In this document: positions 1 through 6,995 of the stretch, one piece after another
Numbering within the stretch: the first letter of the stretch is position 1
Layout of the letters: the number at the start of each line of letters is the position of its first letter
Source: Nitrosomonadales bacterium
Lineage (GTDB): Bacteria > Pseudomonadota > Gammaproteobacteria > Burkholderiales > Methylophilaceae
Reading direction: 5' to 3'
DNA length: 20,846 bases
Assembly (NCBI GenBank): GCA_018657165.1
Contig: JABHXS010000060.1
Span: 1-20,846, forward strand
Translations under genes and position numbers: made by a program
The notes under the pieces: generated by a model
Databases searched by the model: none
Seen by the model: only the letters and a program-made list of their open reading frames with translations
Told to the model about the DNA's origin: nothing

Positions 1-130
1 CTTCTTCAATTTTTTTTAAAATTTCAATTAAGTCCTTTTGTTGAAGCATTGCTGTATATGAGGCTTTAGGGTTTTCATTTTTCTTTGATTTGATAATAGT
101 CAAAAGATGTTCTAAGAATTCATCTTTCAT
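1..130 (-). CDS. hisE: Phosphoribosyl-ATP pyrophosphohydrolase, partial (3' end beyond left edge)
   Basis: HisE hydrolyses phosphoribosyl-ATP to phosphoribosyl-AMP, the second step of histidine synthesis, in the cytoplasm. Reading the complement from the ATG at 130–128 gives about 43 codons with the family's N-terminal pattern: a helix (MKDEFLEHLLTIIKSKK), then NPKASYTAML, then a lysine-rich run ending IEE at the window edge. The NP.(A/S)SYTA.L pattern is the recognisable HisE signature. The start ATG overlaps the hisI stop codon (ATGA, 130–127), so translation is probably coupled. HisE and HisI are separate proteins here, unlike the enterobacterial HisIE fusion. The catalytic EVGEE-type region lies outside the window. 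I am confident of the identity, given motif and position together. Confidence 0.88.
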   Translation of the reverse strand, partial: MKDEFLEHLLTIIKSKKNENPKASYTAMLQQKDLIEILKKIEE

Positions 131-525
131 TTTTCATCCTTGTAGATTTCATTTGGATCTCTTAATACCTTCTCATATTCCTCAATCTCATTATTCTCCA
201 AATTAATACGATTGTAAAAACAACTTTCCCTGCCGGTATGACAACTTATACCTCCTTCTTGCTTCACCTTAATAAGTAAAACATCTGAATCACAATCAAG
301 AATAATATCTTGTATATATTGATAATATCCCGATGACTCTCCTTTTATCCAAACTTTTTTCCTTGAACGAGACCAATATATTGCTTTTCTTTGTTCAACA
401 GACGCCTCTAAAGAAGATCGGTTCATCCAGGCAAACATGATCACTTTATTTGAGATGTGATCTTGAACAACCACTGGCACCAAGCCATCTTCTGTCCACT
501 TAATGCTATCAATCCAATTTTTCAT
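127..525 (-). CDS. hisI: Phosphoribosyl-AMP cyclohydrolase (monofunctional HisI)
   Basis: HisI opens the adenine ring of phosphoribosyl-AMP to give ProFAR, the third step of histidine synthesis. The 132-residue product is the normal size for a stand-alone cyclohydrolase. Visible family features are FAWMNRSSLE (31–40), YWSRSRKKVWIKGESSG (50–66), the metal-binding DCDSD (77–81), and GGISCHTGRESCFYNRI (91–107). Cys78, Cys95 and Cys102 correspond to the zinc-site cysteines of the family. The start ATG (525–523) overlaps the hisF stop TGA, and the stop overlaps the hisE start, both as ATGA. That is tight translational coupling at the end of the his cluster. Confidence 0.97.
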   Translation of the reverse strand: MKNWIDSIKWTEDGLVPVVVQDHISNKVIMFAWMNRSSLEASVEQRKAIYWSRSRKKVWIKGESSGYYQYIQDIILDCDSDVLLIKVKQEGGISCHTGRESCFYNRINLENNEIEEYEKVLRDPNEIYKDEK

Positions 526-1280
526 AACCTCATCTCAATGCCATGCTGATGCATGTATTTTTTTGCTTCTAGAATTGAATATTCGCCATAATGAAAAATA
601 CTGGCGGCTAACACAGCATCTGCCAACCCCTCTTTAACCCCATCGACCAGATGTTTGAGTGTGCCTACTCCACCAGATGCAATTATAGGGATATCAACAG
701 TGTTAGAAATAGATCTCATTAACTTGTTATCAAAACCTGTTTTTGTTCCATCTCGATCCATGCTTGTAATTAATAATTCACCTGCTCCAAAATCAGCCAT
801 TTTTTTAGCCCACTTAATTGCATCGATACCGGTCGCATTTCTTCCGCCATGCGTAAAAACCTCATAATGATCATCGACTTTTTTTGCGTCAATTGCAACC
901 ACTATGGCTTGTGATCCGAACCTACTTGAAGATTCCGATACAAAATTAGGATTTAAAATTGCAGATGTATTTATGCCAACCTTATCTGCGCCTGAATTTA
1001 ATAAATTTCTAATATCATCACAATTTCTAACCCCACCACCAACAGTCAAAGGAATAAAAATTTGATTTGCAACTTTTTCGATAATATCAAATAGCAAGCC
1101 TCTATCATCTGAGCTTGCAGTGATATCAAGGAAAGTTAATTCATCAGCACCTTGCTCATTATAGGACCTTGCTATCTCAACCGGGTCCCCTGCATCTTTT
1201 AATTCAATAAAATTAATTCCCTTAACTACACGGCCATCGTTAACATCTAAGCATGGAATGATTCTTTTAGCGACGCTCAT
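522..1280 (-). CDS. hisF: Imidazole glycerol phosphate synthase, cyclase subunit HisF
   Basis: HisF is the (βα)8-barrel subunit that combines ammonia from HisH with PRFAR, giving imidazole glycerol phosphate and AICAR. At 252 residues it is the usual family length. The N-terminus RIIPCLDVNDGRVVKG places a catalytic aspartate at Asp12, and VVAIDAKK places the second at Asp131. These correspond to Asp11 and Asp130 of the Thermotoga enzyme. Phosphate-binding glycine patterns are present as VGGGVRN (80–86) and IIASGGVGT near the C-terminus. The ATG start is two bases after the hisA stop TAG. Its partner HisH is encoded two genes upstream. Confidence 0.98.
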   Translation of the reverse strand: MSVAKRIIPCLDVNDGRVVKGINFIELKDAGDPVEIARSYNEQGADELTFLDITASSDDRGLLFDIIEKVANQIFIPLTVGGGVRNCDDIRNLLNSGADKVGINTSAILNPNFVSESSSRFGSQAIVVAIDAKKVDDHYEVFTHGGRNATGIDAIKWAKKMADFGAGELLITSMDRDGTKTGFDNKLMRSISNTVDIPIIASGGVGTLKHLVDGVKEGLADAVLAASIFHYGEYSILEAKKYMHQHGIEMRL

Positions 1281-1282
1281 AA

Positions 1283-2023
1283 CTATCCAGTTAACCGCTC
1301 TGCTAATTCATTAGCTTCTTTAAAATTAAGCGTTCCCTTATATATAGCTGTTCCTGTTATTACACCACGAATGCCAATATTTGAAACTTCACAAAGCGCT
1401 TTTATATCATCTAAATTAGAAACTCCACCGCTTGCAACAACAGGTATTTTTAAAGATTCGCATAGCTTTACGGTGGCATCTACATTAACTCCAGTTAACA
1501 TGCCATCTCTCCCAATATCTGTATATATAATTGATTCAACACCGTAGTCTTCAAATTTTTGTGCTAATTCAATTACATTATGTCCCGTCATTTTTCCCCA
1601 CCCATTTATAGCGACATCGCCATCTTTTGCATCAAGCCCAACAATTATTTGACCAGGAAATGAAAAACAAGCCTCATGTAAAAACCCTGGATTAGTTACT
1701 GCTGCGGTACCAATAATGACTGAATCTACACCGCTATTTAAGAAACTTTCAACCGTATCAAGGTTTCTTATGCCCCCGCCTAATTGAATTGGAATTTCGT
1801 TTCCAACTTCAGAAACAATTGATTTTATAGCGGTATCATTGACTGGCTTCCCAGAAAAAGCTCCATTTAAGTCAACGAGATGAAGTCTTTTTGCTCCTTG
1901 ATCAATCCATTTTCTCGCCATCTCTGAAGGATGCTCAGAAAAGATAGTTGATTTATCCATCAAGCCCTGTTGAAGTTGGACACACTTTCCATCCTTGAGG
2001 TCAATAGCTGGAATTATTAACAT
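1283..2023 (-). CDS. hisA: ProFAR isomerase HisA
   Basis: HisA is phosphoribosylformimino-5-aminoimidazole carboxamide ribotide isomerase, an Amadori-rearrangement enzyme acting just before HisHF. The 246-residue product is a (βα)8-barrel related to HisF. The two catalytic aspartates are visible: Asp8 in PAIDLKDGKCVQL and Asp131 in VGLDAKDGDVAINGW. Phosphate-binding loops appear as LGGGIRN (81–87) and VVASGGVSN. The Lys-Asp-Gly-Asp…Gly-Trp segment distinguishes it from HisF. It lies three bases after the hisH stop and two before hisF, so it is clearly in the same operon. Confidence 0.98.
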   Translation of the reverse strand: MLIIPAIDLKDGKCVQLQQGLMDKSTIFSEHPSEMARKWIDQGAKRLHLVDLNGAFSGKPVNDTAIKSIVSEVGNEIPIQLGGGIRNLDTVESFLNSGVDSVIIGTAAVTNPGFLHEACFSFPGQIIVGLDAKDGDVAINGWGKMTGHNVIELAQKFEDYGVESIIYTDIGRDGMLTGVNVDATVKLCESLKIPVVASGGVSNLDDIKALCEVSNIGIRGVITGTAIYKGTLNFKEANELAERLTG

Positions 2024-2026
2024 TGC

Positions 2027-2644
2027 TTAAACCTTCCACGAAATAAAATTATCTAACAACTGTAAGCCTAATTCTGAACTCTTTTCAGGATGAAACTGTG
2101 CTGCAAAAATATTATCTTTGGCAATTGCACAGGTAAATTCCCCGCCATGATCTGTTGTACCAGTCACATATTCCTTTTTTACATCTGCTGCATAAAAACT
2201 ATGTACAAAATAAAATGAACTGCCTGAACTTATGTTCTTCCACAAAGGGTGATTTTTAGATTGCTGGACTTTGTTCCAACCCATGTGAGGAATTTTTATT
2301 CTCTCTTGCTTTTGTGGTTGAAATTTTTTTATCTTTCCTTCAAAAATGCCAAATCCATCGACATTACCTTCTTCACTTTTCTCAAAAAGAAGTTGTAGCC
2401 CTAAACAGATTCCTAAAAAAGGTTTTTTTTTAGCTGACTCAATAACAATATCTCTTAGCCCTCTTTTATCTAGCTCTTTAATACAGTCTGGCATAGCTCC
2501 TTGTCCAGGGAAAATTACTTTATCTGCTTTCTTAATAAAATCTGGATCACTACTAACTTCGGATGGTATTTTTGGTGCAATATATCTGACAGCATTATGA
2601 ACTGATTTTAAGTTGCCGATTCCATAATCGATAATTGCAATCAT
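2027..2644 (-). CDS. hisH: Imidazole glycerol phosphate synthase, glutaminase subunit HisH
   Basis: HisH is a class I glutamine amidotransferase that releases ammonia from glutamine and channels it into HisF. The product is 205 residues, the family norm. The N-terminus IAIIDYGIGNLKSV is diagnostic. The nucleophile is Cys80 in FLGICLGLQLLF, and the catalytic His185 and Glu187 lie in QFHPEKSS. The oxyanion-strand region PGQGAMPDC (46–54) and PHMGWN (119–124) are also conserved in the family. The ATG at 2644–2642 follows hisB by 22 bases. HisA separates it from its partner hisF. Confidence 0.98.
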   Translation of the reverse strand: MIAIIDYGIGNLKSVHNAVRYIAPKIPSEVSSDPDFIKKADKVIFPGQGAMPDCIKELDKRGLRDIVIESAKKKPFLGICLGLQLLFEKSEEGNVDGFGIFEGKIKKFQPQKQERIKIPHMGWNKVQQSKNHPLWKNISSGSSFYFVHSFYAADVKKEYVTGTTDHGGEFTCAIAKDNIFAAQFHPEKSSELGLQLLDNFISWKV

Positions 2645-2666
2645 AAATAAAATTTATTAAACGAGT

Positions 2667-3257
2667 TTAAAGAGAGCCCTTAGTTGAAGGCATTTTACCT
2701 TTGATTTTTTCATCAATTTCAACAGCAAACCTAAGCGCCCTTCCAAAAGCCTTGAAAATTGTTTCAGACTGATGATGCGCATTGTCTCCTCTTAAATTAT
2801 CAATATGAAGCGTTACGTTTGCGTGATTTATGAAGCCTTGAAAAAACTCATGAATAAGATCAACATCAAAATCTCCGATTCTTGCTCGAGTAAATTCTAC
2901 ATTCAATTCTAAGCCAGGCCTACCTGATACATCCAAAACCACTCTTGAAAGTGCTTCATCAAGAGGCACATATGCATGACCATATCTTCGTATTCCTAAC
3001 TTATCTCCAATTGCCTTATCAAAGGCCTGGCCTAACGTAATCCCGATATCTTCAACAGTATGATGTGCATCAATATGTAAATCACCTTTTGCCTTAATAT
3101 CAATATCAAATAAACCATGCCGAGATATTTGTTCAAGCATATGATCGAGGAAACCAATGCCTGAATCTAAACTAGATTTTCCAGAACCATCAATATTAAT
3201 GGTAACTTCTATATCTGTTTCTTTCGTTTTTCTGGATACTTTTGCTGATCTTGTCAT
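2667..3257 (-). CDS. hisB: Imidazoleglycerol-phosphate dehydratase HisB (monofunctional)
   Basis: HisB dehydrates imidazole glycerol phosphate to imidazole acetol phosphate using two manganese ions. From the ATG at 3257 the protein has 196 residues, matching stand-alone dehydratases. Metal-ligand clusters are visible as FLDHMLEQISRHG (37–49), HIDAHHTVED (61–70), LIHEFF (134–139) and DNAHHQSE (158–165). The histidinol-phosphatase domain of the enterobacterial fusion is absent. The frame stays open upstream, and a GTG at 3326 would add 23 residues. I chose 3257 because MTRSAKVSRKTKETDIEV aligns with the usual family start. No clear Shine-Dalgarno sequence precedes 3257, although a TAAAAT (3270–3265) ends seven bases before the ATG, a spacing compatible with a leaderless transcript. 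Confidence 0.95.
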   Translation of the reverse strand: MTRSAKVSRKTKETDIEVTINIDGSGKSSLDSGIGFLDHMLEQISRHGLFDIDIKAKGDLHIDAHHTVEDIGITLGQAFDKAIGDKLGIRRYGHAYVPLDEALSRVVLDVSGRPGLELNVEFTRARIGDFDVDLIHEFFQGFINHANVTLHIDNLRGDNAHHQSETIFKAFGRALRFAVEIDEKIKGKMPSTKGSL

Positions 3258-3420
3258 AGATTGAATTTTAGCATGAGTTTGATTATTTTTCTCTTCGGCA
3301 ATGCCATGAGCTACACTTAACTTCACCCCACACTTTTCCCAATTACCTCCACCATGAAAAAAATTTATTGTAAACTTTGCAGTTTTTTATTTCTAATAAT
3401 TTTTTTACTTTTTAAATTCC

Positions 3421-3439
3421 GTCTTAAATATAATAAGAC
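3421..3439. repeat. Small inverted repeat between the unknown gene and hisB
   Basis: GTCTTA and TAAGAC form a perfect 6-bp stem around a 7-base AT-rich loop, nine bases beyond the stop of the 171-codon gene. On the transcribed (minus) strand it is followed by GGAATTTAAAAAG rather than a U-run, so it does not look like a standard intrinsic terminator. It could be a weak RNA-end stabiliser or chance in AT-rich DNA. The rest of the 190-bp gap (3258–3447) is mostly A/T, apart from the GC-richer, stop-free stretch next to hisB. Confidence 0.3.
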
Positions 3440-3447
3440 TTTAAATT

Positions 3448-3963
3448 TTAATTCATTTTAATTATTTGCAAATTTGGTTTTATTTGCTGATAAAGATTAT
3501 CAAGATACTGTTGCGTGTCTTCAGGAAGATTAATCTTTTCAAAGTAGCTGGTAACTAACGGGCATATTACACTCTTATCGCTACTTTCCTTATAACTACC
3601 CTCAACTCCTGTTACTTTACCTTCCTCATCTACTGAGAAAATATTTTGTTGTGACCAAATTTCATTATCTACAGTTTTAATGTCAAAGCCAATAAAAGTA
3701 GTCTGGTCTTCAAGAACGTATGCAGATGCCCTTGCAAACCCTTTTACATTATGTTTTTCTGTTAGATAGCTTACTAGATATAGCTCAAGATCATCAGCAA
3801 TCCCTTTTCCATTATTTACCTCGGAAAACATTCCTGTATAAATTATATTTAAATTATTATCATCGCAAAAGGCAATCACCTTATTCACTGCTTTATGCTC
3901 TAACACATTTTTCATGTAGAGCTTGGTAAAGTCATTCTTTAAAAAACTAAATATTTTTGACAT
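3448..3963 (-). CDS. Hypothetical protein (171 aa) inserted in the his operon
   Basis: I do not recognise this protein. It has 171 residues, no signal peptide, no membrane segment and no motif I can name. Its sequence looks like a soluble mixed α/β protein: a basic N-terminal helix (SKIFSFLKNDFTKLYMKNV), an acidic central part with GKGIADDLELYLVSYLTE, a β-rich stretch with TTFIGFDIKTVDNEIWSQQ, and a C-terminal helical tail. It has only two cysteines. The ATG at 3963 has a good Shine-Dalgarno (AGG, eight bases upstream), and codon use resembles its neighbours, so it is probably translated. It lies 27 bases after hisC and 190 bases before hisB, where betaproteobacterial his clusters usually have hisC directly followed by hisB. 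Location suggests co-transcription with his genes but does not prove a role in histidine synthesis. Confidence 0.8.
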   Translation of the reverse strand: MSKIFSFLKNDFTKLYMKNVLEHKAVNKVIAFCDDNNLNIIYTGMFSEVNNGKGIADDLELYLVSYLTEKHNVKGFARASAYVLEDQTTFIGFDIKTVDNEIWSQQNIFSVDEEGKVTGVEGSYKESSDKSVICPLVTSYFEKINLPEDTQQYLDNLYQQIKPNLQIIKMN

Positions 3964-3973
3964 GTTAGCTACC

Positions 3974-3989
3974 TTTTTTTTAAAAAAAA
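3974..3989. repeat. T8A8 homopolymer palindrome between hisC and the unknown gene
   Basis: Eight T are followed by eight A in the 27-bp gap between the hisC stop and the start of the 171-codon gene. The tract is self-complementary and sits just upstream of that gene's Shine-Dalgarno. Such runs can promote replication or transcriptional slippage and give DNA bending. Changes in length here would alter spacing but not a reading frame. Confidence 0.6.
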
Positions 3990-3990
3990 T

Positions 3991-5052
3991 TTATTTTACT
4001 ATTTCTTTTATGACTGAGACTAATTTATGCATTTGATTCATTGTTCCTATAGTAATTCTCAGATAATTAGATATTCTCTCCGGAGAATTGAAGTGTCTAA
4101 CTAAAATTTTATTTTTCCTTAATTCATTAAATAGATTTTTTCCACTCACATTTTTGTGCTTAGTAAAAATAAAATTTGCGCCAGAAGGTAGGATATCAAA
4201 CTCCATTATTTTCAGCTGTTCTTGTAAATACAATCTTGCCTCTATAACCTTGTTACAGTTTTCTTCAAAATAAACTCCGTCAGCTATTGAGGCAATAGCA
4301 GAGGTTTGTGCAAGCCTGTCAATTGGATAAGAATTAAAACTATTTTTTATTCGGTTTAATGCTTCAATAAGATTTGGGTTTGCAAAAGCACAGCCAAGTC
4401 TCATCCCGGCAAGTGAACGGCCTTTTGAGAAAGATTGTGTCACAATTAAATTCTCATATTTATTTATCAATTTAATAGCTGAACTTGTTCCGAAGTCAAC
4501 ATAAGCCTCATCAACAACTATCACACTATGATTATTATTTATTAACAGACCTTCAACATCTTTTAATGATTTTGGAATACCTGTGGGTGCGTTTGGATTG
4601 GGAAATATAATGCCGCCATTCTCAACAAGGTAATCATCAAGGTTGATATTAAAGTTTTGGTCAAGAGGTATTTGCTCGTATTTTATCTCATATAATTGAC
4701 AATAAACAGGATAAAAACTATATGTAATATCAGGAAATAAAATTGGTTTATCTTTTTTTAAAAGGGCTTGAAAAATAAATGCTAGAGACTCATCAGAGCC
4801 ATTACTGACAAAAACTGACTCCCTAGATAAATTATGATGTTCAGCTAATGATTTTTTTAACTCTAGGCTTTCAGGGTCTGGGTATAACCTTAAGTGGTCT
4901 TTACAGTTTTTCTTAATTTCGTTTAAAACCCTTGGGCTTGGTCCAAAAGGATTTTCATTTGTATTGAGTTTCAGTAAATCTAGATCTTTAGGTTGCTCTC
5001 CTGGAGTATAAGGCATTAATTTTTCAACTATATTTCCCCAGTACTTGCTCAT
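3991..5052 (-). CDS. hisC: Histidinol-phosphate aminotransferase HisC
   Basis: HisC is a fold-type I PLP enzyme that transfers the amino group of glutamate to imidazole acetol phosphate, giving histidinol phosphate. The 353-residue product shows LNTNENPFGPSP (29–40), substrate-binding YPDPES (57–62), VSNGSDESL (82–90), PNPNAPTG (151–158), VVDEAYVDF with the PLP-pyridine aspartate (Asp181), and the Schiff-base lysine Lys210 in TQSFSKGRSLAGMRLG. The C-terminal LRITIGT is also typical. Its ATG overlaps the hisD stop as ATGA (5052–5049), indicating translational coupling. The NENP and YPDP patterns distinguish it from general aspartate aminotransferases. Confidence 0.97.
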   Translation of the reverse strand: MSKYWGNIVEKLMPYTPGEQPKDLDLLKLNTNENPFGPSPRVLNEIKKNCKDHLRLYPDPESLELKKSLAEHHNLSRESVFVSNGSDESLAFIFQALLKKDKPILFPDITYSFYPVYCQLYEIKYEQIPLDQNFNINLDDYLVENGGIIFPNPNAPTGIPKSLKDVEGLLINNNHSVIVVDEAYVDFGTSSAIKLINKYENLIVTQSFSKGRSLAGMRLGCAFANPNLIEALNRIKNSFNSYPIDRLAQTSAIASIADGVYFEENCNKVIEARLYLQEQLKIMEFDILPSGANFIFTKHKNVSGKNLFNELRKNKILVRHFNSPERISNYLRITIGTMNQMHKLVSVIKEIVK

Positions 5053-6353
5053 TTTTTCTTATTAATACGATACTTTGCTGATTCAGCGTGAGCATAAAGC
5101 CCCTCACCCATAGCGAGATTAGATGCAACGCCGCCAAGGCTACCGGCTGCTTTCTCCGATAAATAAATCAAACTTGATCTTTTTTGAAAATCATAGACAC
5201 CTAATGGTGAAGAAAACCTGGCGGTACCGGAAGTTGGAAGAACATGATTTGGCCCCGCACAATAATCTCCGACCGCCTCACATGTATTTTTACCCATAAA
5301 AATGGCACCTGCATGACAAATCTCATTCAATATTACATTAGGATTTTCTACAGACAACTCTAAGTGCTCAGGCGCTATAAAATTTGAAATTTTAGCTGCC
5401 TCACTTAGGTCTTTTGCTAAAATAAATAGCCCTCTTTTTTCTAAGGATGATTTTATAATTGTTTTTCTTGGCATTTCTTTAATTAAACGGTCAATGCTTT
5501 CGTTCACACTTTCAATAAATTTTTCATCTGTTGCAATAAGGATTGATTGAGATAACTCATCATGCTCAGCTTGAGAAAAAAGATCCATCGCTATCCAGTC
5601 TGGATTTGTTTTACCATCACAAATAATTGTAATCTCAGATGGTCCGGCAATCATATCAATCCCTACAATTCCAAATACCAATCTTTTTGCCTCTGCCACA
5701 TAAGCATTTCCTGGACCTACAATTTTATCCACACTTGGAATTGTCTCTGTTCCAAAAGCTAATGCTGCGATAGCTTGTGCCCCTCCAATTGTAAAAACTC
5801 TATCTACACCTGCTATCTTTGCAGCTGCGAGGACTAAATCATTTTGTTCTCCACCCGGTGTAGGAACAACCATAATTAAATTTTTAACTCCTGCAATTTT
5901 TGCAGGAATTGCGTTCATCAAAACTGAAGAAGGATATGCCGCTTTCCCGCCAGGAACGTATAACCCTACGGAATCTATAGGTGTTATTTTTTGCCCGAAA
6001 CTTGACCCATCACCATCCTCATAATTCCATGATTCGCTCTTCTGCCTCAGATGATAATCACGAATTCTTTCTGCTGCTAGCTTTAAATCCTCTTTAGTTT
6101 TTTTTGGAATATTTTCAAAAGCCTCAGTCAATCTTGCTTTGCTTATTTCCATCTCAGCAACTGAACTCACAGTGAATTGATCAAGATTGGCGGTGAATTC
6201 TATGAGTGCCCGATCCCCTCTTTTCTTAATCTCATTTACAATAGCTCTTGTGGTTTGCTCTATCTGAGTATTGCCATCAGAATCATGGACAAGATTTTTT
6301 TTTAGGTCACAAAAAAAATTTTTATCTGTTGAGTATTGTCTTTTGATGTCCAA
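5049..6353 (-). CDS. hisD: Histidinol dehydrogenase HisD
   Basis: HisD is the zinc- and NAD-dependent enzyme that oxidises histidinol to histidine in two steps. The product is 434 residues, full family length. Zinc ligands are visible as Gln261 and His264 in FSQAEHDE, Asp363 in VGDYCAGPNH, and His422 near the C-terminus. The catalytic pair Glu329-His330 lies in IAPEHLEL. Other family blocks are GLYVPGGKAAYPSSVLM (130–146) and KIVGPGNAYVAEAK (210–223). The start appears to be TTG (6353–6351); DIKRQYSTDKNF after it resembles the start of betaproteobacterial HisD, and no good ATG lies nearby. It begins six bases after the hisG stop. Confidence 0.97.
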   Translation of the reverse strand: MDIKRQYSTDKNFFCDLKKNLVHDSDGNTQIEQTTRAIVNEIKKRGDRALIEFTANLDQFTVSSVAEMEISKARLTEAFENIPKKTKEDLKLAAERIRDYHLRQKSESWNYEDGDGSSFGQKITPIDSVGLYVPGGKAAYPSSVLMNAIPAKIAGVKNLIMVVPTPGGEQNDLVLAAAKIAGVDRVFTIGGAQAIAALAFGTETIPSVDKIVGPGNAYVAEAKRLVFGIVGIDMIAGPSEITIICDGKTNPDWIAMDLFSQAEHDELSQSILIATDEKFIESVNESIDRLIKEMPRKTIIKSSLEKRGLFILAKDLSEAAKISNFIAPEHLELSVENPNVILNEICHAGAIFMGKNTCEAVGDYCAGPNHVLPTSGTARFSSPLGVYDFQKRSSLIYLSEKAAGSLGGVASNLAMGEGLYAHAESAKYRINKKK

Positions 6354-6359
6354 AATATT

Positions 6360-6995
6360 TTAAAGAACTACTTCTGAAAAATTTTCAATTAATGGTTTTA
6401 ACTGTTTTCTTTTGATCTTTAATGCTGCTTGGTTAATAATTAATCTTGAACTCACATCACTAATTTTTTCATAGGCTATGAGATTATTAGCCTCAAGTGT
6501 TTTGCCAGAACTGACCAAATCCACAATTACATCTGACATCCCAACAATTGGTGCCAACTCCATTGAACCATATAGCTTTATCACATCAATATGCACCCCC
6601 TTCTCAGAAAAGAATTTTCTCGCTGCCTGGGGATATTTAGTAGCAACTCGCAATCTTATTTTTTGTTTAATAAAGGCTTCATAATCAAATTCTTTGCGGC
6701 CAGCAACCATTAACTGGCACTTTCCTATTCCTAAGTCTAATGGCTGAAATAGGCCTTTCCCTTGAAATTCATCCATTACATCTTTTCCAGCAATTCCTAT
6801 GTCAGCGCCTCCCCACTCAACATAGGTAGGAACATCAGAAGCTCTTACTATAATTAATTGAAGATTTTTTTTATTTGTCTCAAAGACTAATTTTCTTGAT
6901 GTTTCTGGATTCTCCTCACAAAAGATCCCCAACTTATTAAGCATTGGCATTGTCTCTGTAAAAATTCTTCCCTTTGATAAAGCAATAGTAATCAT
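6360..6995 (-). CDS. hisG: ATP phosphoribosyltransferase, short form HisG(S)
   Basis: HisG condenses ATP with PRPP in the first, feedback-controlled step of histidine synthesis. At 211 residues it is the short form, lacking the C-terminal regulatory ACT-like domain of the roughly 300-residue enzyme. Visible blocks are ITIALSKGRI (2–11), DVPTYVEWGGADIGIAGKDVM (54–74), and the PRPP loop DVIVDLVSSGKTLEANN (155–171). In characterised bacteria the short form is active only in a hetero-octamer with HisZ, a histidyl-tRNA-synthetase-like subunit that senses histidine. No hisZ is in this window. The ATG start directly abuts the murA stop, with AGAGA upstream as a possible Shine-Dalgarno. Confidence 0.96.
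   Translation of the reverse strand: MITIALSKGRIFTETMPMLNKLGIFCEENPETSRKLVFETNKKNLQLIIVRASDVPTYVEWGGADIGIAGKDVMDEFQGKGLFQPLDLGIGKCQLMVAGRKEFDYEAFIKQKIRLRVATKYPQAARKFFSEKGVHIDVIKLYGSMELAPIVGMSDVIVDLVSSGKTLEANNLIAYEKISDVSSRLIINQAALKIKRKQLKPLIENFSEVVL

Noticed and set aside
3258..3326. HisB starting at the GTG at 3326 (219 aa)
   Set aside because: The extra 23 residues are absent from typical HisB proteins, and the conserved N-terminus begins at the ATG at 3257. Kept as a finding rather than as the gene start.
3300..3360. Possible tRNA or small structured RNA in the GC-richer stretch before hisB
   Set aside because: No T-loop, anticodon arm or acceptor stem could be assembled; only a short GGC/GCC hairpin is visible.
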